The notes below the pieces were generated by a model. That model searched no databases. It saw only the letters and a list, made by a program, of their open reading frames with translations, and had not been told where the DNA came from. A stretch of 64,000 nt of DNA from Paroedura picta. Taxonomy: Eukaryota; Chordata; Lepidosauria; Squamata; Gekkonidae. This document shows, piece after piece, positions 14,301 through 26,600 of this stretch. The stretch lies in contig NC_135381.1 in the NCBI RefSeq assembly GCF_049243985.1, positions 19,207,345 through 19,271,344 on the forward strand. Reading direction: 5' to 3'. The number at the start of each line of letters is the position of its first letter. Positions within the stretch are counted from its first letter, which is position 1. Position numbers and translations under genes: made by a program.

Positions 14301-15433
14301 CACGGAGACCTCTTGGGCAAGTACAGCCCCACTTATCAATAACACACAGAGGACTAGAAGTCTCTAGGGTGGAAAGGAAACTGGTACTGAGGATTTACTG
14401 AAGACACTCCATCCTGTTTACAGGAGCAGCAGAAGTTTAGACAGATTTTGCTATGCTAAGCCAGAATTTTTCAACTTTTTGGCCAGCAGTGGTTTCATTT
14501 TCCTGGCACCCCTTTTAGTGTGTGCTGTTCAGCTCAAATAGCAGAGCCCTCCTGTTACTTCTAGAGATCTACAAAACATTCCAAGTGGGGATGGATTCTC
14601 AGCATTCACTTAGGGCATTTCTGCACGCGGAGAATGTAGCCTGCCAGCCGCCGAAAGTAGGCGGCATATTCCGGCCCCTCCAGATGAAGTCGCCTACCTC
14701 CAACAGCTGGCTCGCTATAAATGCCATTTTAAGCCGCAACAGGAGGAATCCCAAAAAGTAGATTCACCACCCAGAAAAGTGTGATCCCCCAGCAAACAAC
14801 CCGCCTATAAACAGCAGGAAGAAGATTTGGGGGGGGAAACACACTTTAGTCTATGTCCCACCTTCGCTCCTGCCGTCCTCCCTCCATTCCCTGCCAAGCG
14901 AAGGTGGCAGCCCCCCCCCCTCCAGCATTGCAAGCAGCATAATTCTCGTTAGGTATTACTACCTTCATGGGAGGTCTTCCCCTTCTCTTTGGTCCACAGA
15001 CCTTTGTCTGGTCTGCTGCATTCTTCCCCCACCACCACTACCCACTGCTCCACCAGTCCCTGACTGTCCATGCTAGTCCAGTCACCCTGGACACCTTCTG
15101 TCCCTCCCCAGCATGTTGTACCCATGGAGTCAGCGCCTGGCGTACAACATGCTGGGGAAGGAGAGAAGGCATCCAGGGCGATTGGACTGGCCTAGTAATT
15201 CACACAGTCTCTGCATAGATTTTTGACTAGCAAGTCACCCTGGCCAGGGCTATACTTACCTGACAATACCGGAGGGCAATGTCAAACACGTGGGTCGTGC
15301 TGCCCACCAGCCCCACTCCAATGCAGTCCAGGATCATCCGTTTGCTTCGATGACGAGCCACATTGGAGAGGTGATCAGGGCGGACGTTATGGATGAAGGA
15401 CACAAAGCTGCCGGTGACTGTTTCCTCTGACAT
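11362..15433 (-). CDS. cis-Aconitate decarboxylase-like (itaconate-forming), MmgE/PrpD family
   Basis: The family enzyme decarboxylates cis-aconitate to itaconate in mitochondria of activated macrophages. Coding exons are 15433-15260, 14258-14154, 13031-12826 and 12280-11362. All have GT-AG borders and matching phases, giving 467 residues (human ACOD1 has 481). The start MSEETVTGSF aligns with human MMLKSITESF and sits in an exon whose acceptor is at 15448. Active-site residues known from human ACOD1 can be read: Asp93, Thr97 and His103 in MDFDDTWHPATHPSG, His159 in RFHPPSVVGT, Lys207 in AKPLHIGN, His277 in FPAHLGMHW, and Tyr318 in the segment before INRPFP. Position 154 is Ile, as in mouse rather than human. 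I infer an active enzyme. Human ACOD1 is on chromosome 13, away from GLOD5, so this may be a paralogue (compare fish irg1-like genes) rather than the orthologue. It is head to head with the fusion gene starting at 23603. Confidence 0.93.
13032..14153. repeat. Intron of the ACOD1-like gene with SINE, hAT-like and LINE-tail remnants
   Basis: 13145-13290 is an old SINE in reverse orientation (ACAACCCTGTAGAGTAG, AAGGTCACCCAGCAAGC). 13287-13591 is a hAT-like remnant starting CTAGAATTTTTCAAC and ending GGTTGGGAATCCCTG. 13715-13990 is a reverse LINE tail preceded by TTTA repeats. Nothing coding was seen between exons. Confidence 0.55.
14259..15259. other. Intron of the ACOD1-like gene
   Basis: No exon is evident. 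A second copy of the hAT-like left end (CCAGAATTTTTCAACTTTTTGG) lies at about 14459. A degenerate GGGCATTTCTGCAC end lies at 14607. Confidence 0.5.
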
Positions 15434-15804
15434 GCTCCTTTCCAGGACTGTCAAGATGACAAAAGAGAGGTGCAGCTGTGGGAAGCTCTCAGATGGGTGG
15501 ATGCTGAGAGGTCTGCCCGGCACCCTGAGTGGCACCACATAAACCTCCTCTATTTCAGTGCAGTGACACATCGTAGAATCGCTGCATGGGAGCAGCTAAA
15601 GGTTCAACAGGGGAAGAGTCATGTTTTTCACCTGCCTCACCCAACTCATGAGAAAAAAGGGGCAGTGTGGCCAACCAGTTGGACTCTGAAAGTCACCTGA
15701 AGGAGGCACAGCTGGAACAAGGGTGCCATTGCAACCTCTGCAGTGGAACGGAGGTAGATTTTATTTCTCATATATTCACTCCCATTTCCAAGGATGGTAC
15801 ATAG

Positions 15805-15993
15805 CTCAGGGTAGGGAAATACCTGGCAATTTGAGGGATGGAGTTGGGGGAGGGCAGGTTTTGAGGAGGGGAGAGACCTCAGCAGGGTATAATGCTATAG
15901 AGTCTACCCTCCAAAGCAGCCATTTTCAACTATGTTGGTTATCTGGAGATCAATTGTAATAGTAGGAGATTTTCAGCTTGGTAACCCTAGCTC
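15805..15993 (+). repeat. Interspersed repeat with GGTTGCCAAC-like ends (copy 2)
   Basis: It contains GGGAGGGCAGGTTTTGAGGAG, GAGACCTCAGCAGGGTATAATG and a closing GGTAACCCTAG. It matches 42762-42960 in the same order. Non-coding. Confidence 0.6.
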
Positions 15994-16734
15994 AGGAGGT
16001 TGGTTCCCCTTGCTCAGGACCAGAATTTCATGCAGGAGGCCTGAGGGTTCATTTCCAGTTCCTCTGGTTATTGGCTCCTGGGAATGAGGGCTGAGGAAAA
16101 CTTTTCTTTGCCTGAAATCTTGGCTAATTGCTGCTGCTCAGAGCAGACAGTATTGCACAAGTGGGACCAAGAGTTTCACTCAACATGGCAGCTTCATGTG
16201 TCCATAAATGTTTGGTCATGTTGGAAGTGTCTGGTTCAATCAACAACATCAATAACCTTAAAAAGGTTAAAATAAGGGGAATGAACTTAAACCTCTGTAG
16301 GGTGGAACACACTTTTAAAATTTAGTACTAATATTTATTTAAGTTACAAACCTGCAGCATACTTTGGATGAAGATTGGCTCCTACATGACACTTACTGGA
16401 CACCGAAAGTGTTCACCTTGACTATGGCCTGCCTTGGAAACATTAGAGGCCCAAATAGTTTTATCTGGCCTCCCAGTCCACAGCACTGACTGGCTTGAGT
16501 ATATAATATCACTTTATGTAAAGGAGCTAACTGTATACAACAATTCTTGTATTTATTGTATTTTATGCATCCTGGTTTTATTTGATGCCTGACCATTGAT
16601 GAAGGTGGTAACACCGAAATATATCAGGTCAGCGGAGGCATTAGTATGCATGCATGCATTGATTTTATTGAGGCTACTAGGTTTAAGGCCCGCTGTAGCC
16701 AAAATACAGCGGGCGCTAGCGGGCAGGCGGCTGG

Positions 16735-17090
16735 GTGCGGGACCTAGTGGAATAAGCTCCTGGAAGAGCTGAAGGCCCTGTTGGAGTTGCCAGCTTTCAG
16801 CAGGGCCTGCAAGATGGAGCTCATCCACCAGGCATATGGTTGAGGCCAGGGGGAGGTCCTGGAGTTACTATGAGGGGATCCCTTAGTGTTGGTTAGATCA
16901 GAACCCTCACTCCTAATGAGAGAGCTCTTTGACTGCAAGTTGGATAGGGAGTAGAAGTTTAGAACTCTATTGCATCACCATCTTTTAATGTGTTAAGAGT
17001 TTTTTGGGGGGTTATATTATATTTTATCGTTTTATTGTAAACCTCTGTGAGACAAATTGAGAGCGGCGGTATATAAATTTGAAAATAGAC
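16735..17090 (+). repeat. L2-type LINE 3' end
   Basis: A conceptual translation near 16747-16840 (WNKLLEELKALLEL.. then FSRACKMELIHQAYG) resembles the C-terminus of L2-clade LINE ORF2 with its closing helix. It is followed by a 3' region ending GGCGGTATATAAATTTG and an A-rich tail. It is 5'-truncated and old. Confidence 0.6.
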
Positions 17091-17104
17091 AAACAAACAG
17101 ACCA

Positions 17105-17365
17105 AGCTCCCCCAATCTTTCCTCATATGACTCGTCTCCAAACCCTTCACCATCTTCGTAACCCTCCTTGGACACACTCCAGTTTCTCTGCACCTTTCTT
17201 CAGTCGTGGTTCCCAAAACTGAACATAGTACTCCAAGTGAGGTCTTACCAGAGCGGAGTAAAGTGGTACCATCACCTCCCATGATATGGACACCATGCTT
17301 CTTTTAATACAGCCCCAAATCCCCTTTGCCTTTTTATCTATCGAGGCACGCTGCTGACTCATGTT
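17105..17365 (-). repeat. CR1-type LINE reverse-transcriptase fragment
   Basis: On the minus strand the peptide includes [32 protein letters not shown] and LECVQGG. This is the thumb-region signature after the catalytic domain of CR1/L2-like ORF2. It is truncated at both ends. Confidence 0.75.
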
Positions 17366-19232
17366 CAGTGTCTGGACTTCCTAGTAAGAGGCTTCCCCCT
17401 GAGACTGTGGGTAAGGATGGACCTGGACGGACTCATAGCCCAAGCAAGGTTTATTTTCTCCATATTTCTGAATAGTGCAACAAACCATAGAGCTCTTTCC
17501 TCAGCTGAAATAGGATGTCTGACCCCCTGCCTCTCACACAAACAGATTTCTATGCCAGTCAAAGCTGCCTAAGGAGGCAGAGAACAAGTGCATTTATTTG
17601 GAAACTTTTTAATGTCTTTACAAAGAGAAACAAACCTTTAGCAGCTACTTTGTGCACATGCCTGGATGCAGCAAAAACCTTCTGAGATTTCTGAAACATA
17701 AAGAGGCGGCATGGGTCACTACAATTCAATGGGTCTGTTTGGATGAGCATGCCCTGTGTTGCTTTATCAGCTATTCATTCAGATGGATATAGAGGAAATG
17801 TATTTTTGGCTATGAAGCATAGCCAATCCTGATATTCCCCAAAAATATTAGGATTATCTTGGCAAACAGAATGGCTGTAGTTATATGGCATTCAAAGAAA
17901 ATGCACACCCTTTAAATTCCATTCTGGGGGAAGCTGCAGCTTCACAAATGCCTTTAATGAGACCCCAACACTTATAAATGCCTTCAGCTCTGTTATAGGC
18001 TTTAGGGACCATTTTAGTCCATGGAATCTATCTTGGGATATATGGGTGTCTTGAAGGATCTGTTTGTTTGTTTTTTAGATAGCGGCATCAAAATTTAAAT
18101 TTCACTTCTGGTGCCTAAAAGCCTCCCCGAGTTTCAAAAAGATCGGACCAGGAGGTCTAGTCTAATGGGCCCCCAAAGAATTTGTCCCCATCTTCCTTTA
18201 TTTCCAACAGAGGTAGGAAAAGTCAAAGAAGGGGGCTGATGTCAAACCAGAGAGTCTCTGCAGTAGAACCTGAAAGGGTGGGGGGGCATTTTTGCAGAAC
18301 CAGTGTCACTCTGATTATGCCATCTAAACAAATCCAAACAGAGGAGGTAGCAAGCCTAGCACAGCCAGTGCATGTACAAAATTGCCCAACAGAACCGAGG
18401 CCAACAAATCCAAGCAAGTGGGGTTTTGCAGGCCTATCACAGCCAATGCATGTACAGAGTGCTCACCGGAATCCGTTCCACAGTACCACAGAATCAGTAC
18501 CACTGACAGCTCAACAAATCCAAGCCCGGGGGATTTCAAGCCCAGCATAGCCAGTGCCAGGGTGCTGAGTAGTCCCAATGTACTGGTGCCCAGCAAAACC
18601 CTGTGCCTTCCTTTAAATGCTCTCTCTTTTTCCTCCATTGAAAACAATTGAGGATGGGAGCATTTTCTTTGGGCATTCTGTACATGCCTTGGTTCTGCTG
18701 GGCACTCTGTACATGTGCTGGCTGTGTTGGGGTTGCAACCCCTCCTTGCCTGCATTTATTAAGCTGGCATTGCCATAGTGGCACTGTTTCTGCTGGGGGG
18801 GATCCAATATATCCAGATCTGAACATTCCCAATTTGTGTGAGCGTGTATGTGTGCACACCCCTTAGCGGAGAGGAAGCAGACAATCTGTAAGAAGGAAAA
18901 GCTTGGTTGGGAGAAAAATCTTTTCAAGATTCCTGGCTGGCTGTCAAGGAGGTTAACCAAGATTGAAGTCAGAAGCTGCAGCATAGAGAAATATGTAATA
19001 TAAGAATTCAATATCTCTGACTGTCAAAGAACAAGAAAAATTCTGAGGTTTTCCAAAAAGCAGTTGATTTTATCTTCTCCTCCACAAAGGATGCAAAAGC
19101 AAACTTGAACTCAAACATTATATTTTGCTTGGAAAGCAGAAGCATTTTTGAGAGAGAAAGACAGACAGACAGACTTTGGTCACAGAACAGACCTTGAGCA
19201 GTTCTACCACCACTCCAAGAGGCAGTCCTTAC

Positions 19233-19430
19233 CTGCAGAGTAAGATGGACCATTCTGATGGCTGTTTGTGGTTCTTGGATGTCCTTGTTCAAAAGAGAGG
19301 TTGGAGCAATGTCTCTGAAGGGCTCATGAATGTCAGGGTTTATATCTCTGTTGCAAATGGGCTTCAGGTGATGACATCAGCTACTTTGTGGGTAGGGGCT
19401 CCAGATGGTGGTTTTTCCTGTTTCAGTGAA
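19233..19430 (-). promoter_or_regulatory. Possible promoter and 5' exon of the ACOD1-like gene
   Basis: Read on the minus strand, an ISRE-like GAAACAGGAAAAACC lies at 19410-19426, a CRE/AP-1-like TGATGTCATCA near 19370-19380, and a TATA-like ATATAAACC at about 19338-19346. About 100 bases downstream an exon-like segment ends CTTACTCTGCAG with a strong GTAAGG donor at 19232. The donor could splice to the acceptor at 15448. An ATG (ATGGTCCAT) in this segment is out of frame with the enzyme, so it would be a 5' leader with an upstream reading frame. The order of elements suits an interferon-inducible gene, but this is inference. Confidence 0.4.
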
Positions 19431-20095
19431 GTTAGTGAAGGGTGAGAATAATATTGAGGGCAGAATTCAGGGAACATACAAACACTACAGATGTCCAGAA
19501 ATGACACAACCCCAAACATATCATGGGCTCCTCCCATTTTCTCTGGAAGATTATAAAAGTTGTTGCAGACCAGGAAATGACAGGCAGAGAAGACAGAGTT
19601 GCCACTCATTCAAAATATATCCCAGATCAGGTAATAACTTTCACAGTAGAGATATTTCTCTGTCGGCGTTCCGTGGTGCTTGTTGTCCCTTTCTTGAGGT
19701 TGATACATTTTGTTGTTGGCATGACTTGTCTCTCTGTTATTCCTTAATTTTTGCCTTCTGGTGGTTCATTCCTTTATATATAATGACAAGGAATCAAAAC
19801 TATGTTGTATTTTTGCTCTGATTATGGTGCTATGCCATGTTGTATATTTGGAAAACTTGATCATTGCTCAATAGAAGTCATTTATTTCACAGTATCTTAC
19901 CTGGTTATGACATTGACCACTGTGTGGATGTACCTCCATCAATACAGAAATCAATATTATATGATTGTGTCATGTATTGTAGCTATTTAATTTTGTTTTT
20001 TATATCTTTACTCATAAATTGCCTTAATATTTGTTTCAGTGGAAAAGCAAGGTAGAAATTCTTTAAATAAACACTATGAAAAAGAACTGCCACAA

Positions 20096-20345
20096 AATCA
20101 TAGAATTATAGAATCAGAGTTGGAAGGGGCCATACAGGCCATCTAGTCCAACCCCTTGCTCAACGCAGGATCAGTCCAAAGCATCCTAAAGCATCCAAGA
20201 AAAGTGTGTATCCAACCTTTGCTTGAAGACTGCTAGTGAGGGGGAGTTCACCACCTCCTTAGGCAGCCTATTCCACTGCTGAACTACTCTGTGAAAAAAA
20301 ATTTCCTGATATCTAGCCTATATCGTTGTACTTCCCCAAAAGTTG
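20096..20345 (-). repeat. CR1 LINE 3' end
   Basis: The reverse strand ends in the ATTCTATAATTCTATGATTTT repeat typical of CR1 3' termini. Next to it is the well-known TTGGACTAGATGGCCTGTAT block. It is a 5'-truncated insertion. Confidence 0.9.
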
Positions 20346-20498
20346 GACCTGGCTCACACAATAGTTGTGGCCCTAAAGCTCTAGCAGTACTGAATTTGTT
20401 CAGCTATTAATATAAGGGCTTGTCCAAATCATGAGTCATTGTTTGCCTTTACCAACTTTTTCCAAATACATTGCACAGTAGACAGGCATTCACTAATC

Positions 20499-20636
20499 CA
20501 GGGGTAGTCAAACTGCGGCCCTCCAGATGTCCATGGACTACAATTCCCAGGAGCCCCCTGCCAGCAAACGCTGGCAGGGGGCTCCTGGGAATTGTAGTCC
20601 ATGGACATCTGGAGGGCCGCAGTTTGACTACCCCTG
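20499..20636. mobile_element. Foldback hAT-type MITE, copy 2
   Basis: A full palindrome CAGGGGTAGTCAAACTG...CAGTTTGACTACCCCTG with a perfect 8-bp target duplication, CACTAATC, on both sides. It is the cleanest copy in the window, and its arms are nearly identical, implying a recent insertion. Confidence 0.95.
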
Positions 20637-22459
20637 CACTAATCTGTAAAAATGGCTGAAATGTGAATCTTCTGGAAAGACTACTAACTTGAAATGAAAA
20701 TATGTAAAATTTGGTTACATGACCAACATACACATCCATTCTGCAAATATAAGGAGAGCCAGTGCCCAGGAGGGCTTGATTAGGGATTCTGATGAAGCTC
20801 AGGTTTACCCTGAACTCAAAAACTGTTGAGTATCTCTTTGTGTTTTCCTACAGCTTGCTGCTGTCTGACAATCTGGAGTCATTGAAATGTCAGAAAGGAG
20901 AGGGGAGCCAAACTAGAAAAGTCCACACTGCACTAAGGAACTATTCAGCCAGGGTCAAGTCTAAACAAGGAAATAAATGGATGCTTTAAAAAAAATGGAA
21001 CTCCGCGAATACATTTAAAACCCTGCCAGGTGAAAAATATATTATGATTCATGGAGCCAAGTGGGTATTATTTGGACCTGTCTGCCGTTGGAAATTTTAC
21101 TAAGTTGGCAGGCTTATGGAAAACTATTCACATTTTTTAAAAAGTTCATAACAATCCCAGTCATCAGTAGTTCAGCAGCCATGAGGAAGCTGAAAATTTG
21201 CCTTTCACATAAATCCTTTGTGATACCATTTAAACAAATAAAGATGCCCAAAGACACCCTGGATACAAAATGGGGTATTTCGCTAGCCATCCCATCCCTG
21301 TGCTGTTTGAGCCATCTAATTTATTCATTTAATTTCTAGCATCCCACAGAATAGAGGGGACACTTGCTGAGTGTTAGTCGCACATTATGTGCACTGACCT
21401 GCAGGGAGGGCGTTGGGTATGATGGTGATTCAGCTCAGAGGCCAGATAACATGACCTCCAGAATGGTCATGTGCATTCACCATTAATCTAGGAAAATGCA
21501 AGCAGTTCTTTGGGCTGAAAAGGTGGCATATAAAAAACACCAAAAATAAATGAATGGAAAATATCTATGGGAAGCCTGGCAGTACAATAGAAACCATGTT
21601 TGATAATATTATTTTATACATAGCCCTTCGGGTCAACAAGCATATGACAAATACTGACCAAATATCCCCTGGGGTTATGGCTACAATCCCGAGAATATAG
21701 CACACTGAATAAAATGGGACTCACTTCAGAGTAGACCTACTTCCACTTGCTTCCTTGTAAGAGCAAGAGGTCCATTCAAATTATAAACTTACTTAAGTTT
21801 GGAAGTCACTCGGCTTGGTTGTTTAATAACTGGGGCCCACGTATAGCCTAACATGAGGCTTCTCTACCCAGCATCTCTTTCCATGCCCAGAATAGCTTTT
21901 ACAGGCATCCGTGTCATCTCCTCCCTGCCCACCACAACCAGGCGGCCCCCCTCAAAAGACATCTTTGGATGTAGCTGGAGAGCCATAGTCTCCTTAATGC
22001 CCAGCGGTCAGCGTCAAAAGAACAATCATCAACTTTCTGTGTTATTTTTAGTATTTTGTGGTTTCACAAAAAGTTTAGAGGGAAAAAACAAAATTGTGGT
22101 GCTGAGACCTGAATGGAACTTTAGGGTGCTGATGTACTACCCTTACAATCATGAGTTTCAAAACAGAGTTCTGGAGCTGGAAAATTCCAGTGGGACAAAA
22201 GGGGAGAGAGCTGGACCAATAAAGGACCTTCTGGGAATAGCTGCCTCGGCCTGAATCAAATATTGTAAAATCAGGAGTAAATTACTAACCTCCAAAATCC
22301 ATACAATGTTGTCCTTAAACGTTTTAGTATCTATAATTTCTCTTCATTTTGATGAGCCTAACAAGGCTCATAAGAAATTAGCCCAAATAATTCAGTTTCA
22401 TTCAGATGTTTAAGCCTGTGAAGGGTTGGGATTTTTTTTTTTTAATCTGGCTGGTCAGT

Positions 22460-22680
22460 GTTAGATTTTTACATTCCTTACCCTGCCCTTTCTCTAATGA
22501 GCTCAAGGCAGTTTACATGGTATTCCTTTCTCAATTTGATCTTCACAAAAACCTTGTGAAGTAGGCTAGCTTGATTGACTGACCATGACACTAGATGGCT
22601 TGAGTAGGAATTTGAACCCAGGTCTTCCCCTCTGCAAATCTGACCCCTTAACCACAACCACCATCGACTGGCTCTACAAA
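22460..22680 (-). repeat. Old tRNA-derived or MIR-like SINE
   Basis: In reverse it contains GGGTTCAAATTCCTAC (box B-like) and the CCTCACAA-type body. It is diverged from the younger SINE family at 5951. Confidence 0.5.
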
Positions 22681-23602
22681 GAACTAGATAGTGCCTTGGT
22701 TGGATCCAACAGGGTTCTTCTTGTGTCCTTTTAAGATGGTGCTTTTACAAACATGTTGGAAGGATGCAGCAGTGTTGTCAGATCTTGTAAGTTTAGCAGA
22801 GATACCTGGATGAACGACCTCCAAGGAAGACTGTAGAGGAAGGCAATGGCAATCCACCTCTGCGTCTCACATGCCCTGAAAGCCCCTTGCTGGGGTTGCC
22901 ATGAACTGGTTACAATTTGATAGCCTTTATGTATGCACATTTTGCAAACACCCATAGATTTTGCTTTTGGAGATCGTGGTTCATCTGTCTTTTCTGCAAT
23001 GACAAAGAGTGCAATCCAAAAGCAGGCTCTGGGGTCCTTGGGAAGCAAGGACCACTGAACTGAAAGGGAAAGGGGCAGTGAGCAGTCTTACATAGATCCC
23101 AGTAGACTGTGTCCCTTTAGGCTCAGATTGAGAATGCAAAACTGGGAAGTTTGCCCGCAAAGTTTTATGCCCAAATCAGCAGAGAATTATAAGCTCTTAT
23201 ACTAAATGTATAATAAATTCTAGATTATATAGTGTATTTTTAAAATCACATTCATATGCATGGGGAGTACGTAAGGTAAAAGGCTTGAAAATGCCATCTA
23301 GGAGCTAGAGAGGTGCTCATCAAACTTTTCATGCAATGGATCAATTAAACCTATGGATCTTCTAATTATATATGATCAAATGTCATTTTCAGTTCTGTTT
23401 AATGGCTGCTGATCACCACAGCCCTACTGCCCCTGTGAAAGGTGCATTCATTTCAGAAGCATCAACTTTCTCATTGCCTGGCTGGCTTCATTCATCACCA
23501 CTTCATAGGCCTTTGCTCCAGTGTCAAAATTGTCCTTTAGTGCCCTACCCTGATTTCTGCTCTCACTGCCCGTTCTTTTTGCATCTGGAAAGGTTCAAGA
23601 CC

Positions 23603-26600
23603 ATGGCAAGCACTGGAGGATTTGCAGCGGTCTTCTATAGCGAGCCATCTGTCCTGGGCCTTCTGGCGAATGTCATCAGTGCATTCCTTGTGTGCCTGCA
23701 GAATTTCTCTTCTGTTCAAAGCAATGTCCAGCCCGAGGGGGTGGAAAATATCTTAGCTGGTGAGTAGAGAGCCACCCGTCCCCTGAACCAATTAAGCTGT
23801 GCATCTGCTGAACTATAAGCATGCTGGCAGCATTTTGCTGCATTCAGATGTAGAGGGCCTTCACCTGGTGCTACCCCAACCTCTCTAGTCAATAGCATAA
23901 ATAAGGGTGGGCCAGGAACTAGATGGATGATCTCACCAGCTTCGGACACTGGGGAAAGTGTTTAGAAATTTTAAGTCTTTTTGAGACAAGGACCATTCTC
24001 TAGAACAGGGCAAGTCAAACTGCGGCCCTCCAGATGTCCATGGACTACAATTCCCATGAGCCCCTGCCAGCATTCACTGGCAAGGGACCATGGAAATTGT
24101 AGTCCATAGACATCTGGAGGGCCGCAGTTTGACTACCCCTGCTCATAGAATATATATTATCTATGTTAGCTACTTGACTACAAGTTGAGAGGAAGCACCT
24201 CACATGCCCCAGTTATAACACCTGGATTTGCACAGAAACGTAACGGTATGAATCTTGAGTTGTTCAGTCCTTTTAACAACCATTCTCATGCTGGATAACT
24301 CTGCTTCGTCCCCTAGGAGTTCACCTCATCCTGATTGGAGGCCTGTCTCAACTCTTAGCCGGCTTGTTTACTTTCCGGAAGTATGACCACTTGGGTGGCA
24401 CAGCTTTCTTGGCTTTTGCTGGCCTATGGAGCAGTTACGGGGCCACACGCATTATTCCCAAGTCATACCTCCTGCCAGGGAACGCAACCCTCAGTCCCAG
24501 CAATGTCACTGCCCTCCCATCTCTCAACCCTGCGTGTTTATCCACCAGGGATGGTGCTGTAGCAGGCTTGGTAGCCTACATTTTCATCTCTTTCATTCTG
24601 TCCTTCTGTTCGGCCACTGTGAACTACATAATGCCCCTTGTCTTTGGAGCCACCACATTGACTATGGTCTTTGAAGCCATGGGACTCTTTGCTCAGTGGG
24701 CTTTGGTGGTCTCGGGAGTCTTGGAATTAGCCATTGTCATCTGTGGGTTGTATGGTGCAATTGCACTCCTTTTCAAGGGCATCACTCAACGCTACGTCCT
24801 GCCAGGCTTTGGGAGCCCTCTCTTCAATGTCCTTTTGCTTGGGTCACCCAGCCGCACTTCTTCCAAGAATGTCAGGGAAGAGAAGAAGAACACCAAGTAT
24901 GCTGAGCCCATGGCCCTGGGCAACTTATGTGACTCCGTTAGTTCCTTTATCTTTTCCTTCTACTGTTTTGGATACATGTGTCACTTCTATGTAGGAGCGG
25001 TGTGGGTGAGTATCAACTCTGTCGGCCAGATTTTGTCTAGCTATTATGGCTACTTGCGAGGTGATGTCTATCATGCCACCAAGGCAGGTATCCACAGCCT
25101 TTTCTGGCTGGTGATGTCCTGGGAAGAGTTCACACTGACGGTTTTCATCCAGGCGGAGAATGTGCAGCTGAGCCGAGCAGCGATGGTTGGCGGCTGGTTT
25201 TTCTTGGCCACGGCTTGTGTTATTCTCTTGCTGTCCTTCAATCGGGATGTTCTTGAGGTGGTGCACAACGCTCTCTTTGTCCTTCTGACAGTTTCCACCA
25301 TTCAGCAGATTCCAATCGAAGGCACCTATATATTTTGGGGGGTTGCCTGCAGTATCTACACAGCCACCTCCCTCTATGCCACTTTTGCCAGCCTGGTAAA
25401 CTCAGTTGCTGAAAAGGCTTTGATTCCAGTAGGAGTTCAAGTTATGTCTGAGTCTAAGCTCCAGAAAGCATTGATGAGTACCAAAAAATGCCTATCAGAG
25501 TTGGGAAACTCCCCCAACCTGACCCCCTCAGATGCCCCTAATGCCTTATTTTACATCTGCAATGGCCTGGCTGCCTCCTCTGCCCTCCAAGGGTCTCTGG
25601 ACGACCCCATCAGGCAGCACCTCAGCATTCCCACAGTGCTGATCCCAGGAGTCATATTCCAGCTCTACGTGTGCAGAATACAAGTGCAGAAGGGAAGAAG
25701 ATTTGGGTCAGTCCTGCCATTTTGCTATGCAGTTGTTTGGGCAACCTGGACCTGGCTCCGATTTGCAGGTAATAACATTCCTTCCTATTGAATCTGTATT
25801 CTTCTTGACTCCGCTGGCCACAATGAATGTATGCTGTGTGGGATGATCCCTTGTCAACCACCTGCCTGGGATGGTGCCAAAAGCCCAACCATCCCTCTGG
25901 ATGGATGCAACAGGTGACCAAGGAAAGCCCAGTGCAAGAGGCCCTGTAGGCAGAATCATGCTATAGAGTCCTTACATTAGATACTAATAAGGCATGTTCC
26001 TAGGTGGTGTTTTAGTGCAGGCATTCTGTCCTGTTGCTGCAGGTTGCTTGTGGCTTTACCACTGAGGTTTGGACTCCTTTAACTTGTGGAATATGGGTCA
26101 CACAATCTGCCTTGGAGGAGGGCTGAAAAGCAAATTGGAACTCACTCTGATGGGGTGGAGCAAAGGGTGTACTTTTTACAAAAGTCTTCAGAGTCTGGAT
26201 GTGGCCTGCAAAAGCGTCTGGAAGCTTCTCATTTGAGAAGTGGCTTTGCAGCTCTGATGATGCTTTGGGACTAGCACAGCGTTCCAGTGGGCTGGCTTCT
26301 GTACTTCCATAATACCTGCCCAACCAATTTGGAAACCAAACATTTTTAAACCACCACTTGTACCCAGTCCTTTCTCCGGCTCTGAAGCGGCTCTGAATTC
26401 CCTGCTAAAACCAAACACAATATATCTCCCACTATGTCCCCCAGACAGCATTACGATCTACCCAGCAGAATCTGCTTGGGATCCCCAGTCCCAAAGAGAT
26501 CCAATTGGCCTCAGAAAGGGCCTTTTCAGCCCTAGCTCCAGTTTGGTGGAATGCTTTGCCAGCTGAGATCAGATCCCTGCAGGATCTCAGACAATTCCAA

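Larger units (their letters stand above)
15448..19232. other. Putative first intron or upstream region of the ACOD1-like gene
   Basis: No further coding exon was recognised. It contains a small repeat at 15805-15993, an L2-type LINE 3' segment at 16735-17090 and a reverse CR1-type reverse-transcriptase fragment at 17105-17365 (listed separately). Open frames near 18182-18860 have no recognisable domain. Confidence 0.5.
19431..23602. other. Intergenic region between the divergent ACOD1-like and AceTr-YrdC genes
   Basis: No gene was recognised. It holds a CR1 3' end (20096-20345, reverse), a foldback hAT MITE (20499-20636) and a reverse SINE (22460-22680). The remainder is unremarkable, fairly AT-rich sequence. 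Confidence 0.6.

Noticed and set aside
19233-19253. MVHLTLQ as the N-terminus of the ACOD1-like enzyme
   Set aside because: Splicing to the good acceptor at 15448 puts it out of frame. Using a later AG at 15426 lacks a pyrimidine tract. MSEETVTGSF at 15433 aligns directly with the mammalian start.
20449-20739. Open frames that repeat [18 protein letters not shown] at many sites
   Set aside because: These are translations of the palindromic hAT MITE arms, not proteins.
23372-23602. Upstream in-frame Met codons extending gene A
   Set aside because: Weaker start context, no domain in the extension, and the paralogue starts directly before the same helix. 23603 is preferred but not proven.
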